Made by a program: the position numbers and the translations under genes
Shown here: positions 10,618 through 21,502 of the stretch, piece by piece
Layout of the letters: each line of letters opens with the position of its first letter
How positions within the stretch are numbered: the first letter of the stretch is position 1
From: Medakamo hakoo
Lineage: Eukaryota > Chlorophyta > Trebouxiophyceae > Coccomyxaceae
Reading direction: 5' to 3'
Assembly (NCBI GenBank): GCA_026636295.1
Contig: CP089460.1
Coordinates: 1 to 64,000, forward strand
DNA: 64,000 bases
Notes under the pieces: model-generated
Database searches by the model: none
Told to the model about the DNA's origin: nothing
Seen by the model: the letters and a program-made list of their open reading frames with translations, nothing else

Positions 10618-13344
10618 TCAGTGCGTTGCGTTCTTCTTTGCCTGTTGTTGTTGTTTTTGTTTCTTGCGCAGCCGCCCAGGCAAGGCCTTGCGCCGCTTGG
10701 TCGTCACAGCAGCGGGTGCTGCTGTGGCCGCACCCTCCACCACCGTCCAGGCGGGCGGGCCGTCGCTGTCCGAGTCGGACGCGCCTCCCACACCCTCGCC
10801 ACCGCCGCCCGACGCAGGCCGCTTCCTCGACTTGTACAGGCCGGGCAGGTCGGCCTTGGTCAGGGAGGGCTTGGAACCGTGAGCGGGCGGGCCGTCGCTG
10901 TCGTCATCGGATGCCGGCCCGGCGTCCTCGTCCACCACCACCACCACCTTTTTCTTCTTCTTCGCCTTTTTCTTGTCGCCGCCGCCTCCGTCCGCCAGGA
11001 CTCGCCCGATGGCCGCCTTGCGCGCCGCCTTTTCATCGCCGCCCTCCACCTCCGGCAGCGCCGCCACTTTGGCCCGGGCTTCATCGTACGCGTCCGCCAG
11101 GCGGGCGAGGTTGGGGTCGACCGGCGCGCCCGCCGCGTCCAGCAGCCTCAGCAGCGGGCGCGCCAGCGGCGCCAGCGGCCGGGTGAAGAACGAAAAGGCG
11201 TGCCCGCCGTCTTCCAGACGCCCCGCCCGACCCACACGGTGCGTATACACGTCCAGGGACGGAGGAAAGTCGTAGTTGACGACGTGGCGCAGGGCCGGGA
11301 TGTGCAGGCCGCGCGCGGCCACGTCGGTCGCGACCAGGATGGACGACGAGCCCGCGCGGAAGGCGGCCAGGGCGGCGTCGCGTTCGGCCTGGGGGCGGGC
11401 GCCGTGCAGCAGCGCCACTTTGTGGCCCGCACCCGTCAGCGCGGCCGCGACTTCCTTGGCGGTGGCGATGCGGTTGACAAAGACGGCGACGCGCGGGCGG
11501 TGGCGCGCCCCCGCCGCCGCCGCGGCCGCGTTCACCGCCGCCACGTGTTTCAACAGTTTGGCCGTCTTTTTGTGGGCGGCGCACACGTGCACGGCCTGGG
11601 TGATGGACCGGGAGACGGTGGTGGACGGCGGCGGGGCGGCGGCCGCGTCGTCGGCGTCGTCGGCGTCGCCTTTTCCCAACCCCGTCACCACGACGTCGGT
11701 CCGGCGGTCGGCCGCCAGCCACGCGTCAGCCGCCGCGTCCACGGCCGCCGGCATGGTCGCCGACGCCAGGATGACGGTGCGACCGCCGCCATTCGATGAC
11801 CCCAACAGCAGGTCCCGCAGGCGGTCCATTTGCGGCGCCAGGCCGGGCGACAGCAGCTTGTCGGCTTCGTCGACCGCGACGACGGCCGTGTGGCCTGGGG
11901 ATGAGATGGGATGGGATGGGATGGATGGATGGGATGGGAAGTGAGTGTGAGGCAGAAGACCCGGCCGCCCGCCCCACCACCCAACCACCCAACCACACAG
12001 GGGGGACTTCAGCCTCGGCGTCAGCTCACGTCACTGGCAGGCCCGGGGGTGTTTGACGTCCCCAGGCGCGCTCCGAAACTGTGAAAGCTAAAAAAAATGG
12101 AAAGCGCCAGCCTCATCACCAGTCCCGCGCGCACGGCCGCGGAGGCCGCCGCCCCACCCATCCACGCACCTAAATCCACGTCGCCAGCGTCCACCAGGTC
12201 CAGCAGCCGCCCGGGCGTCGCAACAATGATGGACGCGCCCGCCGCCGCGGCCGCCTGCGCGCCGCGGTCAGTGCCGCCCACGACCAGCGCGACGCGCGCG
12301 GCCGCGCCGGCCCCCCGCCCGCGCCGCAGCGTGGTGAAGGCGGCCGCGACTTGGGCGCCCAGCTCCCGGGCAGGGACGAGGACGACGGACGTGGGCGTGG
12401 CCGGCCGCTTGGGTTTGGGCGGCGCCGGCTCGCGCGCGCCGACCGCGCCGACCGCGGCGGCCGCGGCCGGGACCGCGTATGCGAGCGTCTTCCCGGCGCC
12501 GGGCGGGGCGACCGCCAGGACGTCGCGCCCACCCGCTGCGGCCGCCCACGTCCCGGCCTGCACGGCCGTGGGCGGCCACGCCCCGCCCGCGACGGCCAGG
12601 GCGATGAACGTCTGGGGCAGGCCGGCCGCGAGCGCGCCCGCGCGCGCCGCGTCCAGGGTCGTCGCTTTCGGTCGGGTGCCGGCGGCGGCGGCGGCGGCGC
12701 CTGGGCCGCCCTGCTTGACGGCCAGTGACCCCACACCCGTCGAAAACCGCCGCGTGGCTGGGGGAGCGGGGTCGGGGGACGGCGGCGCCGGCACTCCTCC
12801 TCCGGCGCCGCCGCCCTTCTTCTTCTTGCGACTGGCAGCGCCGCCGCCGCCGCCGGCCTCGCCCGCTGCGCTCGCCGCCACCGACCGCAGCGTCGCCGCG
12901 CCCGCCGCCGCACCGGCCATGACCGCCGCGGTCGGCCGGGGGACGACAATCTGGGGCGCGACGTGGTCGTCCGGGCTCCACTCCAGGTCGTCGTCGTTGA
13001 GCTTTGGTCGAGTTTTTTTTGGGCGGGGGGGCGGGAGGTTGAGGCGTTCTGCGGCTAGCCGTCGGCGCATGGCCTGTTCATCCCGTCGCGCCCCGCCGAC
13101 AGTCCTCCTCCGCCCGGCCTCCCAAACAAAAACTCACCACGGGCGCAGCCCCATAGCACATGCCCTTGCACATGCGGCGCGCTCCTTTGCGCCCGCGTTT
13201 GGGACGGTCGCGCTTGCCCTTTTTGTCAGCGCCGCCGTCGCCGTCAAAGCTCGCCCGGCTGCGTCCGCCTTTCTTTTCGGAGGACCGCACGCCGGCTTTT
13301 CGCTGCTTTTTAGCGGCTTTGCGGGCGACGTAATCGACGCCCAT
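10618..13344 (-). CDS. DEAD-box ATP-dependent RNA helicase
   Basis: RNA helicase of about 795 residues in three exons (13344-13138, 13073-12170, 11894-10618). The first intron is only 64 nt. Motif I reads APPGAGKT (residues about 258-265) rather than the usual AxTGSGKT. Motif Ia is VPARELG, Ib is TPGRLLDL, and motif II is VDEAD with the DEAD box at about 379-382. Motif III is SATM, and motifs V/VI read ATDVAARGLHIP and HRVGRAGR. The N-terminus is Lys/Arg-rich, and the tail carries a lysine block plus two SDGPPA repeats, suggesting a nuclear or nucleolar protein. The subfamily is not clear; a ribosome-biogenesis role is a guess. The start at 13344 opens MGVDYVARKAAKKQ; the frame stays open upstream. 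Confidence 0.85.
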
Positions 13345-13693
13345 GCTGAGACGTCGAGGGAGGTGACGTGCCTCCTGTGTGTGTTCGGGTTGCGACCGAA
13401 AAAAAAGGGACGAGTGAGAGAACCGACGGGCCGAAGCATCGCTCACACTCGAGCGTTCTCTCACTCGCAACACTCCGCCCGGGCGGAGCGACCCCTCCCC
13501 TCGGAGCAGGCCCTCCATCCCCAGCGGGCGCACACGCCCCTTTCATCACCCGCTCATCCGCGCAGGCCCCACGCTCTCCCTGCTGAGAGAGAGTGCGCGA
13601 GCGGAGGAAGCGCACGTCTCGCCGCCGGCGCGAAAAAGTTGGCCTTGCGCGTGAACGCCGCCCCGCCCACACCGGCCACACCCGCCCACAACC
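13345..13693. promoter_or_regulatory. Shared upstream region, helicase and eIF2-gamma
   Basis: About 350 bases between two divergent start codons, so it must hold both promoters and both 5' UTRs. I see no TATA box. Short GA/TC-rich stretches occur at 13440-13470 and 13583-13595. Confidence 0.45.
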
Positions 13694-15392
13694 ATGGCCA
13701 AGCGGGGGGCGGGTCTGCGCGAGCAGGTGAGGGGACGTGTGGACCGCATGAGAGGGGAGTGGCGGTTGCGGCCGCGACGGACAGACACGCGGGCCCGCGC
13801 CGTCGATCGAGCACCACGCCGCGCGCCGTCGGGCTGTGTGCGGCGCCCGTGCCGCCTCGGCGTGCGCGCTCGCCGCGTGCGCACAGCCGCGAGGCGCAGG
13901 CACCACGGCCTTGCTGCTGAGCAGCGCGTGGAGGCCAGGATTGGGCCGGGCGCGTCCCCTCCTCCGCCTCTATGCGCGGCCGTCCCACTCCCCACCCACC
14001 CCCACCCCACACTCCACACAGAACCTCGCCACCCTGGACGTGTCGGCCCTGACGCCCCTGTCCCCGGAAGTCATCTCCCGCCAGGCCACCATCAACATCG
14101 GCACCATCGGCCACGTCGCGCACGGCAAGTCCACGGTCGTCAAGGCGGTGTCCGGCGTGCAGACGGTGCGGTTCAAGAACGAGCTGGAGCGCAACATCAC
14201 GATCAAGCTGGGCTACGCCAACGCCAAGATTTACAAGGCGGCCGACCCGGCCGTGCCCCGGCCCCGGTGTTACCGGGCGTACGGGTCGGCCAAGGAGGAC
14301 GCGCCGCCGTGCGACGTGCCCGGCTTTGAGCACACGCGCATGGAGCTGGTGCGCCACGTCTCGTTCGTCGACTGCCCGGGCCACGACATTCTGATGGCGA
14401 CCATGCTCAACGGCGCGGCCGTCATGGACGGCGCCCTGCTGCTGGTGGCGGCCAACGAGCCGTGCCCCCAGCCGCAGACGTCCGAGCACCTGGCGGCCGT
14501 GGAGATCATGCGCCTGCGCCACATCCTGATCCTGCAGAACAAGGTGGACCTGGTGTCGGCCGCGGCCGCGGCCAACCAGGCCGACGCGATCACGGCCTTT
14601 GTGCGGGGCACCATTGCGGAAGGCGCGCCCATCGTCCCCGTCTCCGCCCAGCTGCGGTACAACATCGACGCGGTGTGCGAGTACATCGTCAAGAAGGTGC
14701 CCGTCCCCGTGCGCGACTTCACGTCCCCGCCCCAAATGATTGTCATCCGCTCGTTCGACGTCAACAAGCCGGGCGCGGAGGTGGACGACCTGCGCGGCGG
14801 CGTGGCGGGCGGCTCCATCCTGCAGGGCGTCCTGCGCATGGGCCAGGACATCGAAGTCCGGCCCGGCATCGTGACCAAGGACGCGGAAGGCCGGACGGCC
14901 GTGGCCCCCATCTACTCGCGCATCGTGTCCCTGTTTGCCGAACAGAACGAGCTGCAGTACGCCGTGCCGGGCGGCCTCATCGGCGTCGGCACGACCGTCG
15001 ACCCCACCCTGACCCGGGCCGACCGCCTGGTCGGCCAGGTCCTGGGCGCGGTCGGCGCCCTGCCGGACGTGTACACGGAGCTGGAAGTCAATTTCTTCCT
15101 GCTGCGCCGCCTGCTGGGCGTGCGCACGGCCGGCGGCGAGAAGGCCGGCAAGGTGGCCAAGCTGGCCAAGCAGGAGGTGCTCATGCTCAACATCGGGTCG
15201 TGCTGCACCGGCGCGCGCGTGGCGGCCGTCAAGGCCGACCTGGCCAAGCTCGTCCTCACCGCGCCCGTGTGCACCAACGTGGGCGAGAAGGTCGCGCTCT
15301 CGCGCCGCGTCGAAAAGCACTGGCGCCTCATCGGGTGGGGCCAGATCAACGCGGGCACCAAGCTGAGCCTGCCCGACCGGCCGGGCAAGTGA
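13694..15392 (+). CDS. EIF2G: Translation initiation factor eIF2 subunit gamma
   Basis: GTP-binding core subunit of eIF2, which carries initiator Met-tRNA to the 40S ribosome in the cytosol. Exon 1 (13694-13726) codes only 11 residues; exon 2 is 14022-15392. The total is about 467 residues, close to the family norm of about 460-475. G1 is GHVAHGKST (residues 41-49), G3 is DCPGHD (near 128) and G4 is NKVD (near 184). The gamma-specific segment AKIYK followed by [10 protein letters not shown] lies before G3, where eIF2-gamma has its zinc-ribbon-like insertion; only some of the cysteines are present. Domains II and III are complete to the stop. Codon use is strongly C/G at third positions, as expected for a highly expressed gene here. 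Confidence 0.97.
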
Positions 15393-15693
15393 GGGGGGGC
15401 CGCCACGTGTTTTTTGGGGGAGAGGGGTGGTGGATGTGGTCGGCCTGCTGCAGGGCGTGCGTGCCGGGTCGGTGGTGTGTGGGGGGTGAAAAGAGGTGCG
15501 GTTGGGTGTGCAAAAGAGAGTGCCTGTTTTTGTTTTGTGTTTCGACTGGTGGGGGTACGGACGGGGCGGCCCGCCCCCACCACGCCCGCCTTGCCTCGTG
15601 TTCATTCGTCTCTCTCTCTCTCTCATCTAACAAAAAACAGCAGCAGAAGCGGCGCGCCCTCCCCCACCCCCACCACCCCCACCCTCTCTCTCA
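15393..15693. other. Short convergent intergenic region
   Basis: 301 bases between two facing stop codons. It holds a (TC)n tract near 15610-15624, T-rich patches around 15527-15545 and a C-rich block at 15659-15680. It should contain both polyadenylation sites. No gene seen. Confidence 0.5.
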
Positions 15694-16856
15694 TCATCCG
15701 GCCTCGGCCGCCGCGCACGCGGGGCACACCCACCGCCCTTTGGGCGCCTCGCTCAACCCCACGCACTCGTAGTGGAACCATTCCACGGCGCAGTCCGGGT
15801 TGTCGCACGCGATCATGTCGCCAAACGACACGCGCTGGCACGTGCAGTAGACAGGTTCCGCCGGGTCGAGCAGGCCGCCCGCGCCCGCGGCGGCGCCGGC
15901 GCCGCCACCGCCCGCGGGCGGTGGCGGCGCGGGCGCGGGCGCTTTGCGCGGCCCGCCCGCGCGGGCCGCCCCGGCTTTCTTGCCTTTGAAGGGCGCGGCG
16001 GACGGCAGGCCCGCCGCCACGGCCGCCGCCCACCCGCCTGGCGGCAGGCCGGCGCCCACCCGGTCCGACGCCAGCTGCGCGTCAAAGGCCGCCAGGTCCG
16101 TGTCCAGGCGCCGGATGCGGGCGTCCACGTAGTCGTACACTTGCTGGGCCAGCTGGGCCTTTTCGTTGCAGTAGTGCAGGACCTGTATTGGTTGTGGGGC
16201 GGGCGTGAGGGATGTGGGGAGGTGGGGCGGCGCGTCGTCGGTCCCTCTCTCGTCCCCGCACCGCCCCGTGTCCCCGCCGCCCGCCCCCACCCATCCCCTC
16301 AAACAACTCACCTGCTTCATGTCCGCGTCCAGGCGCTCCCGCATGGCCTGCAGCTCGGCTTCCCGGGTGGTGCGCTTGCCGCCGTCGGCGGCCGCGGCCG
16401 CGGCGGCCGCGTCGGCGGCCTGGAAAAGAGAGGTGTTTTGGGGTGGGGGGGGACGTGAGGCGTCCGGGCGCTGTTGAATGCGCGGCTGACCTGGTCGGCC
16501 GTGCTGCCCGCGCAGCGCGCGACGGGAGGGTGGGCGGGAGGGGGACGACGGCCGAGGGCGCGTCCTGCATGCCGCTGCCGCCACCTCGCAATCCCCTCTC
16601 CGCAGGGTCCCCGCCGCAAAAAATGAAACGCAGCCGACGCCCTACCCATCGCGCCCACGCCATCACCACAACCCAAACTCACCGCCTTGCCGCCATTGAG
16701 CAGGCACGCCCGGGCATCGATGTCGGCCTGGCGCTGCAACGCCGCGGCCTTGGCGTCCAGTTCGCGCATGAGCGCAAATGTGCGGCGCAGTTCGGCGGGC
16801 AGTTCGGCCACCGACTCCACAAACGCTTTGAGGTAGGCGGGGGCGGAGGACGTCAT
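15694..16856 (-). CDS. ING-family PHD finger protein
   Basis: Chromatin reader; ING proteins recruit histone acetyltransferase or deacetylase complexes to H3K4me3. Three exons (16856-16683, 16419-16312, 16182-15694), all in phase 0, about 256 residues. The N-terminal ING helical domain includes [20 protein letters not shown] and a coiled coil over about 30-130. After a low-complexity Gly/Ala/Pro linker, the PHD finger (about 206-250) begins [17 protein letters not shown] and ends with CPAC; its Cys4-His-Cys3 ligands are all present. The WFHYECVG segment is typical of ING. The gene lies tail to head with the lipase gene, 131 bp apart, on the same strand. Confidence 0.93.
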
Positions 16857-16987
16857 GGTGGTGGTGGAGTGTGGGTGAGGTGCGTGCGTGTGTGCGGGCG
16901 CGTGCCGCCTCCCGCCACGCCGGGTGGGGGGGGTTGAGGGTGTGACCGCGTCTTTGTTTTTCTTTGTCTTCGTTGCACACCACCTCT

Positions 16988-19424
16988 CTACCCCTCCAGC
17001 CCGTCGTCGACCAGGCCGTCCAGCGCCGCCACGTACGCGTCCGGCAGGTGGTCGACCGCCGCGTCCGTCGTCAGCAGCAGCCGCGCAAACGTGTCTCGCG
17101 GAGCGGCCAGGACCAAGGGTTTGGACGTCGACGCGGCGGCGGCGGCGGCGGTGGTCGTGGCCGCGGCCGCCGCGGCCGCGGCCGCCGCGTCGCCCCCATC
17201 CCCACCCCTGCCGCCGCCCACTTCCTCCGCGGCCGCGCTCGCCGCCCGGGCCAGCTCTCCAGGCGGCAGCACCCACAGGATGCGGCCAGCGACGAGGAGC
17301 GCTTCCGGGTGGTCTGGCGTGGCGGACGACGGCCCCGGCCGCGGCGGCGGGGCCGGGGGCGATGGCGCGGCCGGCGCCGGGCTCGGGCTGGTGCCGCTGG
17401 ACGGGCGGGCGGCCGCCGGCGCCGGCCCGGCGCCCGGCGCCGGCCGGGGCGCGGGAGACGCACTCCTCCTCCACCCAGCAGGCGGCGCCTGGTCGCCGCC
17501 CAAGGCTGCAGCAGCCACAGCCGCCGCGGCGTCGGCCGCCGCCCGCCCGCCACCCCGCCCGCCACCCCCGTCGCCCTCCGCCGCGAGCGCGGCGACCGCG
17601 CCCAGGCCCGCGTCACCCGCCCGGCCCGGCGGCGGCGGGGGCGGCGGTGCCACGACCGCGGCGGCCGCCGCCGCGAGATCGGCAACCGCCGCCCCCAGCC
17701 CGGCCACCGCCGCGCCCAGGCCGGCGGCCGCGCTCAGCGTCGGCGACGCGCCCGCCAGTTCCACCAGCGCGCCCTCCACCGACGCGACGGACAGGCGGGG
17801 GACGACGTCCGCGCCCAGGACGACGGACGTGACAAAGGGTTCGACCGCGTCGGCGAGCGGGGCCGAGAACACGGCGGCCGGCCCGACGGCGACGGCGGAA
17901 ATGGGGCCGAGGCCGGGCACGCCGCCGCCGTCGACCAGCAGCGCCGCGAGAATGGACGCGACGCCGCCGCCCATGGAGTGGCCCACGACCAGCACCGGCC
18001 AGTCCGGGTGTTTGTCGGCCGCCGCACGCAGCGGCCCGGCCGTCGCGCAGTGGACAAACGTGGCGGCGGCCATCATGCCCGCGTGGACGTGGCCGGCCGT
18101 GCCCAGCAGGCGCACCTCCATCGGGTCGGCCGCCAGGTTGCCCAGCGCGTCGCCCGCGCCGAGCGTGCCGCGGACGGCGATGACGATGCGGCGGGCGTCC
18201 GCGTCGACGGCCACGAAGTGGGCGGGGCGGTGCAGCGCGCCCGCCCAGTGCGAGGCGAGGAGGGCGGACGGGTCCAGGCCGGCCAGGCCCGCGGCCGCGG
18301 CCGCGTTGGCGCCCGCGCTCACGCCCTCGCTCACGTCCAGTTCCACGGCCCGGCCCACCGTGTGCATGCGGGCGTACGCTGACACGGATGCCAGGTGCCC
18401 AGCTGCCGCAGCGTAGCCGTACGCGGCCTTGGACAGGACGGCGGCGCGGGCGAGCGTGCGCGCGGGCGGGTAGGGGGACGCGGCCGGCGCCGACGACGAC
18501 GACGGCCCGTCGGCCGCGCCCCCCAGCTCGACCACCGCACTGCCGGCCAGGCCGCGCACGCCCTCCGCCAGCGCAGCAGCATGCCGCCCCGCCAGGACGA
18601 CGATCGCGCCCGGGTCCAGGGCGCCCGGCAGCAGCGTCCACACGCGGCGGCGGCGCGCCGCGCCCACCAGCAGCGACACAAACGCACGCAGCGCGGCCAG
18701 GCGCCGGGCCGACTCGCCCGCCCGCCGGGCGCGGGCGGCGGCGCCCACGTCGGCGGCCGCGACGGCCGCAGCGGCGGCGGTGGCGGCGGCGACGGCTGCC
18801 GCCTCGGCCGACGCCTCGGCCGGCGGCAGCGCGCGCGGGCGCGGCGAGAAGTCCACCCCGCCCAGGCGGTCCCACCGCCGGCGGCGGACCAGGTCGCCGA
18901 CCCGCTGGCTGGCCCGGCCGCCCGGGCGGTCGGACTCCAGCCGCGCCCACGCGCTGCCGTACGTCCACCCCTCGTCGTCCGTGTGGTCGGTGACGGCGAC
19001 GCCCCAGCCACGGGCGGGCGAGGGCGCGTGGGTGAGGCCTGCGAGCGGGCCGCCTGCGGCGTCGCTCCAGGCCGGCCGCTCCAGCGGGCCGGGGCCTTGC
19101 CTGTTTTGTTTTGTTGTTGAGGGGCGGGTGAGGGGGGGGGGTCCCCACAAACACGTGCCCATGCACCCCTCGCGCACGCGCGCGCGCAAAAAAAGAAAGG
19201 GACGCCCGGATCCACCCTCCTCACCATCCAAAGCCGTAGAAACGTTGGTTCTCCCACACCTCGGCTGGCGCGCCGCCGGGCGACGACGCGCGGCCGGGTG
19301 GTGGCGGCGGACGCGCCGGCCCGTCGGCGGCGGCCGGCGCCTCTCCAGCAGGCGGCCCGTGGGCACGGTCACCGCCTGCCACGGCGGGCGTGACGTGCCC
19401 GGCGTGCGAGTACCGGCTGGCCAT
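16988..19424 (-). CDS. DysF domain plus class-3 (DAGL-like) lipase
   Basis: Predicted lipase of about 770 residues. Exons are 19424-19225 and 19100-16988, with a phase-2 junction inside the first domain. Residues about 55-150 form a dysferlin-type (DysFN/DysFC) domain: VWENQRFYGFGWQ, then ERPAWSDAAG, DDEGWTYGSAWA and the hallmark VRRRRWDR. The lipase_3 domain follows after an alanine-rich helical region. It has the oxyanion-side strand IAVRGTLGAGDALGNLAADP and the nucleophile elbow GHSMGG near residue 438-443, as in diacylglycerol lipases. The C-terminal 250 residues are low-complexity Ala/Pro/Gly. The catalytic Asp and His were not pinned down. A membrane-associated lipid role is inferred. 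The ATG at 19424 is chosen as start; the frame remains open upstream. Confidence 0.82.
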
Positions 19425-19828
19425 CAAGCGGTGCGGGGACAGCAGCAGCGGGGGAGGCCGGGCAGGTCGGGCATGAATGCCCGGCGCCGCGCGTTCGTCG
19501 TTGGAGCGCGGCCGGGGCGGCGGCCGTCGCCCACCACGCCTGCCAGCCCACCAGGCGTGGGGAGGCAGCCGGACTGAATCCAGCGGGGTGCGAGGCGGGG
19601 GGCGGAGCGGCGCCGGTGAGTGTGCGCGCTGTCGCGTTTTGTGCGCCCGTGCCCACGAAAGCTGACGTGTGTGTCTGGGCGGCGGCGCCGCCTCCTCACT
19701 CTCTCGTCGGGGCGCCCGTCCCCCAACAACAACCACACGCAAGGCCGCGCGGGCTTCCGGGGGGGCGTGCCGCCAATTCGTACGGTCTTGCGGCTCGTGT
19801 TCCCTGTCCTCCACACACACACTCGCAC
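19425..19828. promoter_or_regulatory. Shared upstream region, lipase and SAICAR synthetase
   Basis: About 400 bases between divergent start codons. Contains short CA tracts close to the SAICAR synthetase start (19811-19828). No TATA box or other site stands out. Confidence 0.4.
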
Positions 19829-21330
19829 ATGCTCCTCCGCGGCGCGCCGGCCCGGCCGCACCGGCCGCGCTCTTCTGTGCTCACGCCGCCGCCGCCGACG
19901 GCCGTGGGCTGTGCTTCGCGCCATCGCCGCGCCGCGTCCGCCCCGTCCCACCTCCCACGCCGGGGCGCGATGGCAGGCGGGGCGCCGCGTGCCACGTCCG
20001 CCACGTCGGAGGGGTACGTCGGTGGCGCATCGCATCATTGACACGCCCGCGTTTTCTCCACTTCGCATGCATCGGGCGCGCGCGCACCCGCGCTCACCCC
20101 TCCCCACTCCTCTCCGCACACACACACACACACACGCACACAACAACAGCGTCGAATCCCTGGGCACGCTCCGCCCGGAAGTGGAGGCCGCCATCGCCGC
20201 CGCCCTGCCCACCCCACTCTCGTCCTCCGACCTGGGCGACCTGGGCGGGCGCCTGCTGCAGCGGCCGGCCGTCGGCAAGGTGCGCGACACCTACACGCTC
20301 GCGGGCGACCGGCTCGCCCTGGTCACGACCGACCGCCTGTCGGCCTTTGACCGCGTCCTGGCCTCTATCCCGTACAAGGGCCAGGTCCTCAACCAGACGT
20401 CGGCCTGGTGGATGACGGAAGCGGTCAAGGCCGGCGTGCTGCCCGCGACGGCGCTGCTGGCCGTGCCCGACCCCAACGTCTGCCTCATGGCGCGGTGCAG
20501 CGTCTTCCCCGTCGAGTTCGTCGTCCGCGGCTACCTGACGGGGTCGACGGACACGTCCCTGTGGACGCACTACGCGCGTGGGGAGCGTGAATACTGCGGC
20601 AACACGTTCCCGGACGGCCTGGTCAAAAACCAGCGGTGAGTTTGGTGGGTGGGCGGATGTGGGTGGGTGCGCCGCCCCGCCATTCCCAGTGCGCGCACCA
20701 GGCGCGGCCGCGCCCGCGCCCTCCATCCACGCCCTCACGCCTTTTTTTTTCCTCCCTCCCACCACAACACCCAGGCTGGCGTCCAATGTCATCACGCCCA
20801 CCACCAAGGACGCGGAACACGACGTCCCCATCTCGCCCGCCGACATCCTGGCCCAAGGCCTGATGACGCAAGCCGAGTGGGACGCCGCGTCGTCCGCCGC
20901 GCTCGCCCTGTTTGCCTTTGGCCAGGCCACCGCCGCGGCCAGGGGCCTCCTCCTCGTCGACACCAAGTACGAGTTCGGGCTGGACCCGCGCACCGGGGCC
21001 GTCGTCCTGGTCGACGAAGTCCACACGCCCGACTCGTCGCGGTACTGGCTGGCCGACACGTACGAGGCCCGGACGGCGGCCGGCCAGGAACCCCAGTCCA
21101 TCGACAAGGAGTTTGTGCGGCTGTGGGTGCGCGCGCGGTGCGACCCGTACAAGGACGCGACCATTCCGACGCCGCCCGCCGCCTTGGTCGCGGAGCTGGC
21201 CCGGCGGTACATCACGCTGTACGAGAGGATCACGGGCGTGGACTTCGTGCCCGCGCCGCCCGGCGGGGACGCGAATGAACGCATGCGGGCGGCGGTGGGC
21301 CGGGCACTGGACGAGATGGACGGGAAATGA
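19829..21330 (+). CDS. PURC: SAICAR synthetase (purine biosynthesis, PurC)
   Basis: Phosphoribosylaminoimidazole-succinocarboxamide synthase joins aspartate to CAIR in de novo purine synthesis. Three exons (19829-20013, 20150-20635, 20775-21330), about 408 residues. Conserved blocks: VGKVRDTY (ATP-binding start), [21 protein letters not shown] across the second junction, and [15 protein letters not shown]. The first exon adds about 62 Arg/Ser/Ala/Pro-rich residues beginning [16 protein letters not shown], which looks like a plastid transit peptide; plant purine synthesis is plastidial. The start is supported by that peptide and the phase-2 match at the first junction (GG + C). The first intron ends in a (CA)n run. 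Its product is the substrate of adenylosuccinate lyase, encoded 8 kb away on the same strand. Confidence 0.94.
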
Positions 21331-21502
21331 GGGGAAGGAGGGCGTGTAAGGTCGGTGTGTCCGTTTTATTTCTTCTTTCTTGGTGTCCAACACGGCCCGG
21401 CCGCGATGGAGGCAGAGTCGAGGTCGGGGTGGTGCTGGGACGCGGACATTATCAATCTGGACTGGAAAAAAAAATGCATGAGGTTGTGTCTTTTCACCCC
21501 GC

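Noticed and set aside
12097-13920. 607-codon plus-strand frame across the helicase and eIF2-gamma start
   Set aside because: It runs antisense to the helicase motifs and crosses the promoter region and the eIF2-gamma first exon.
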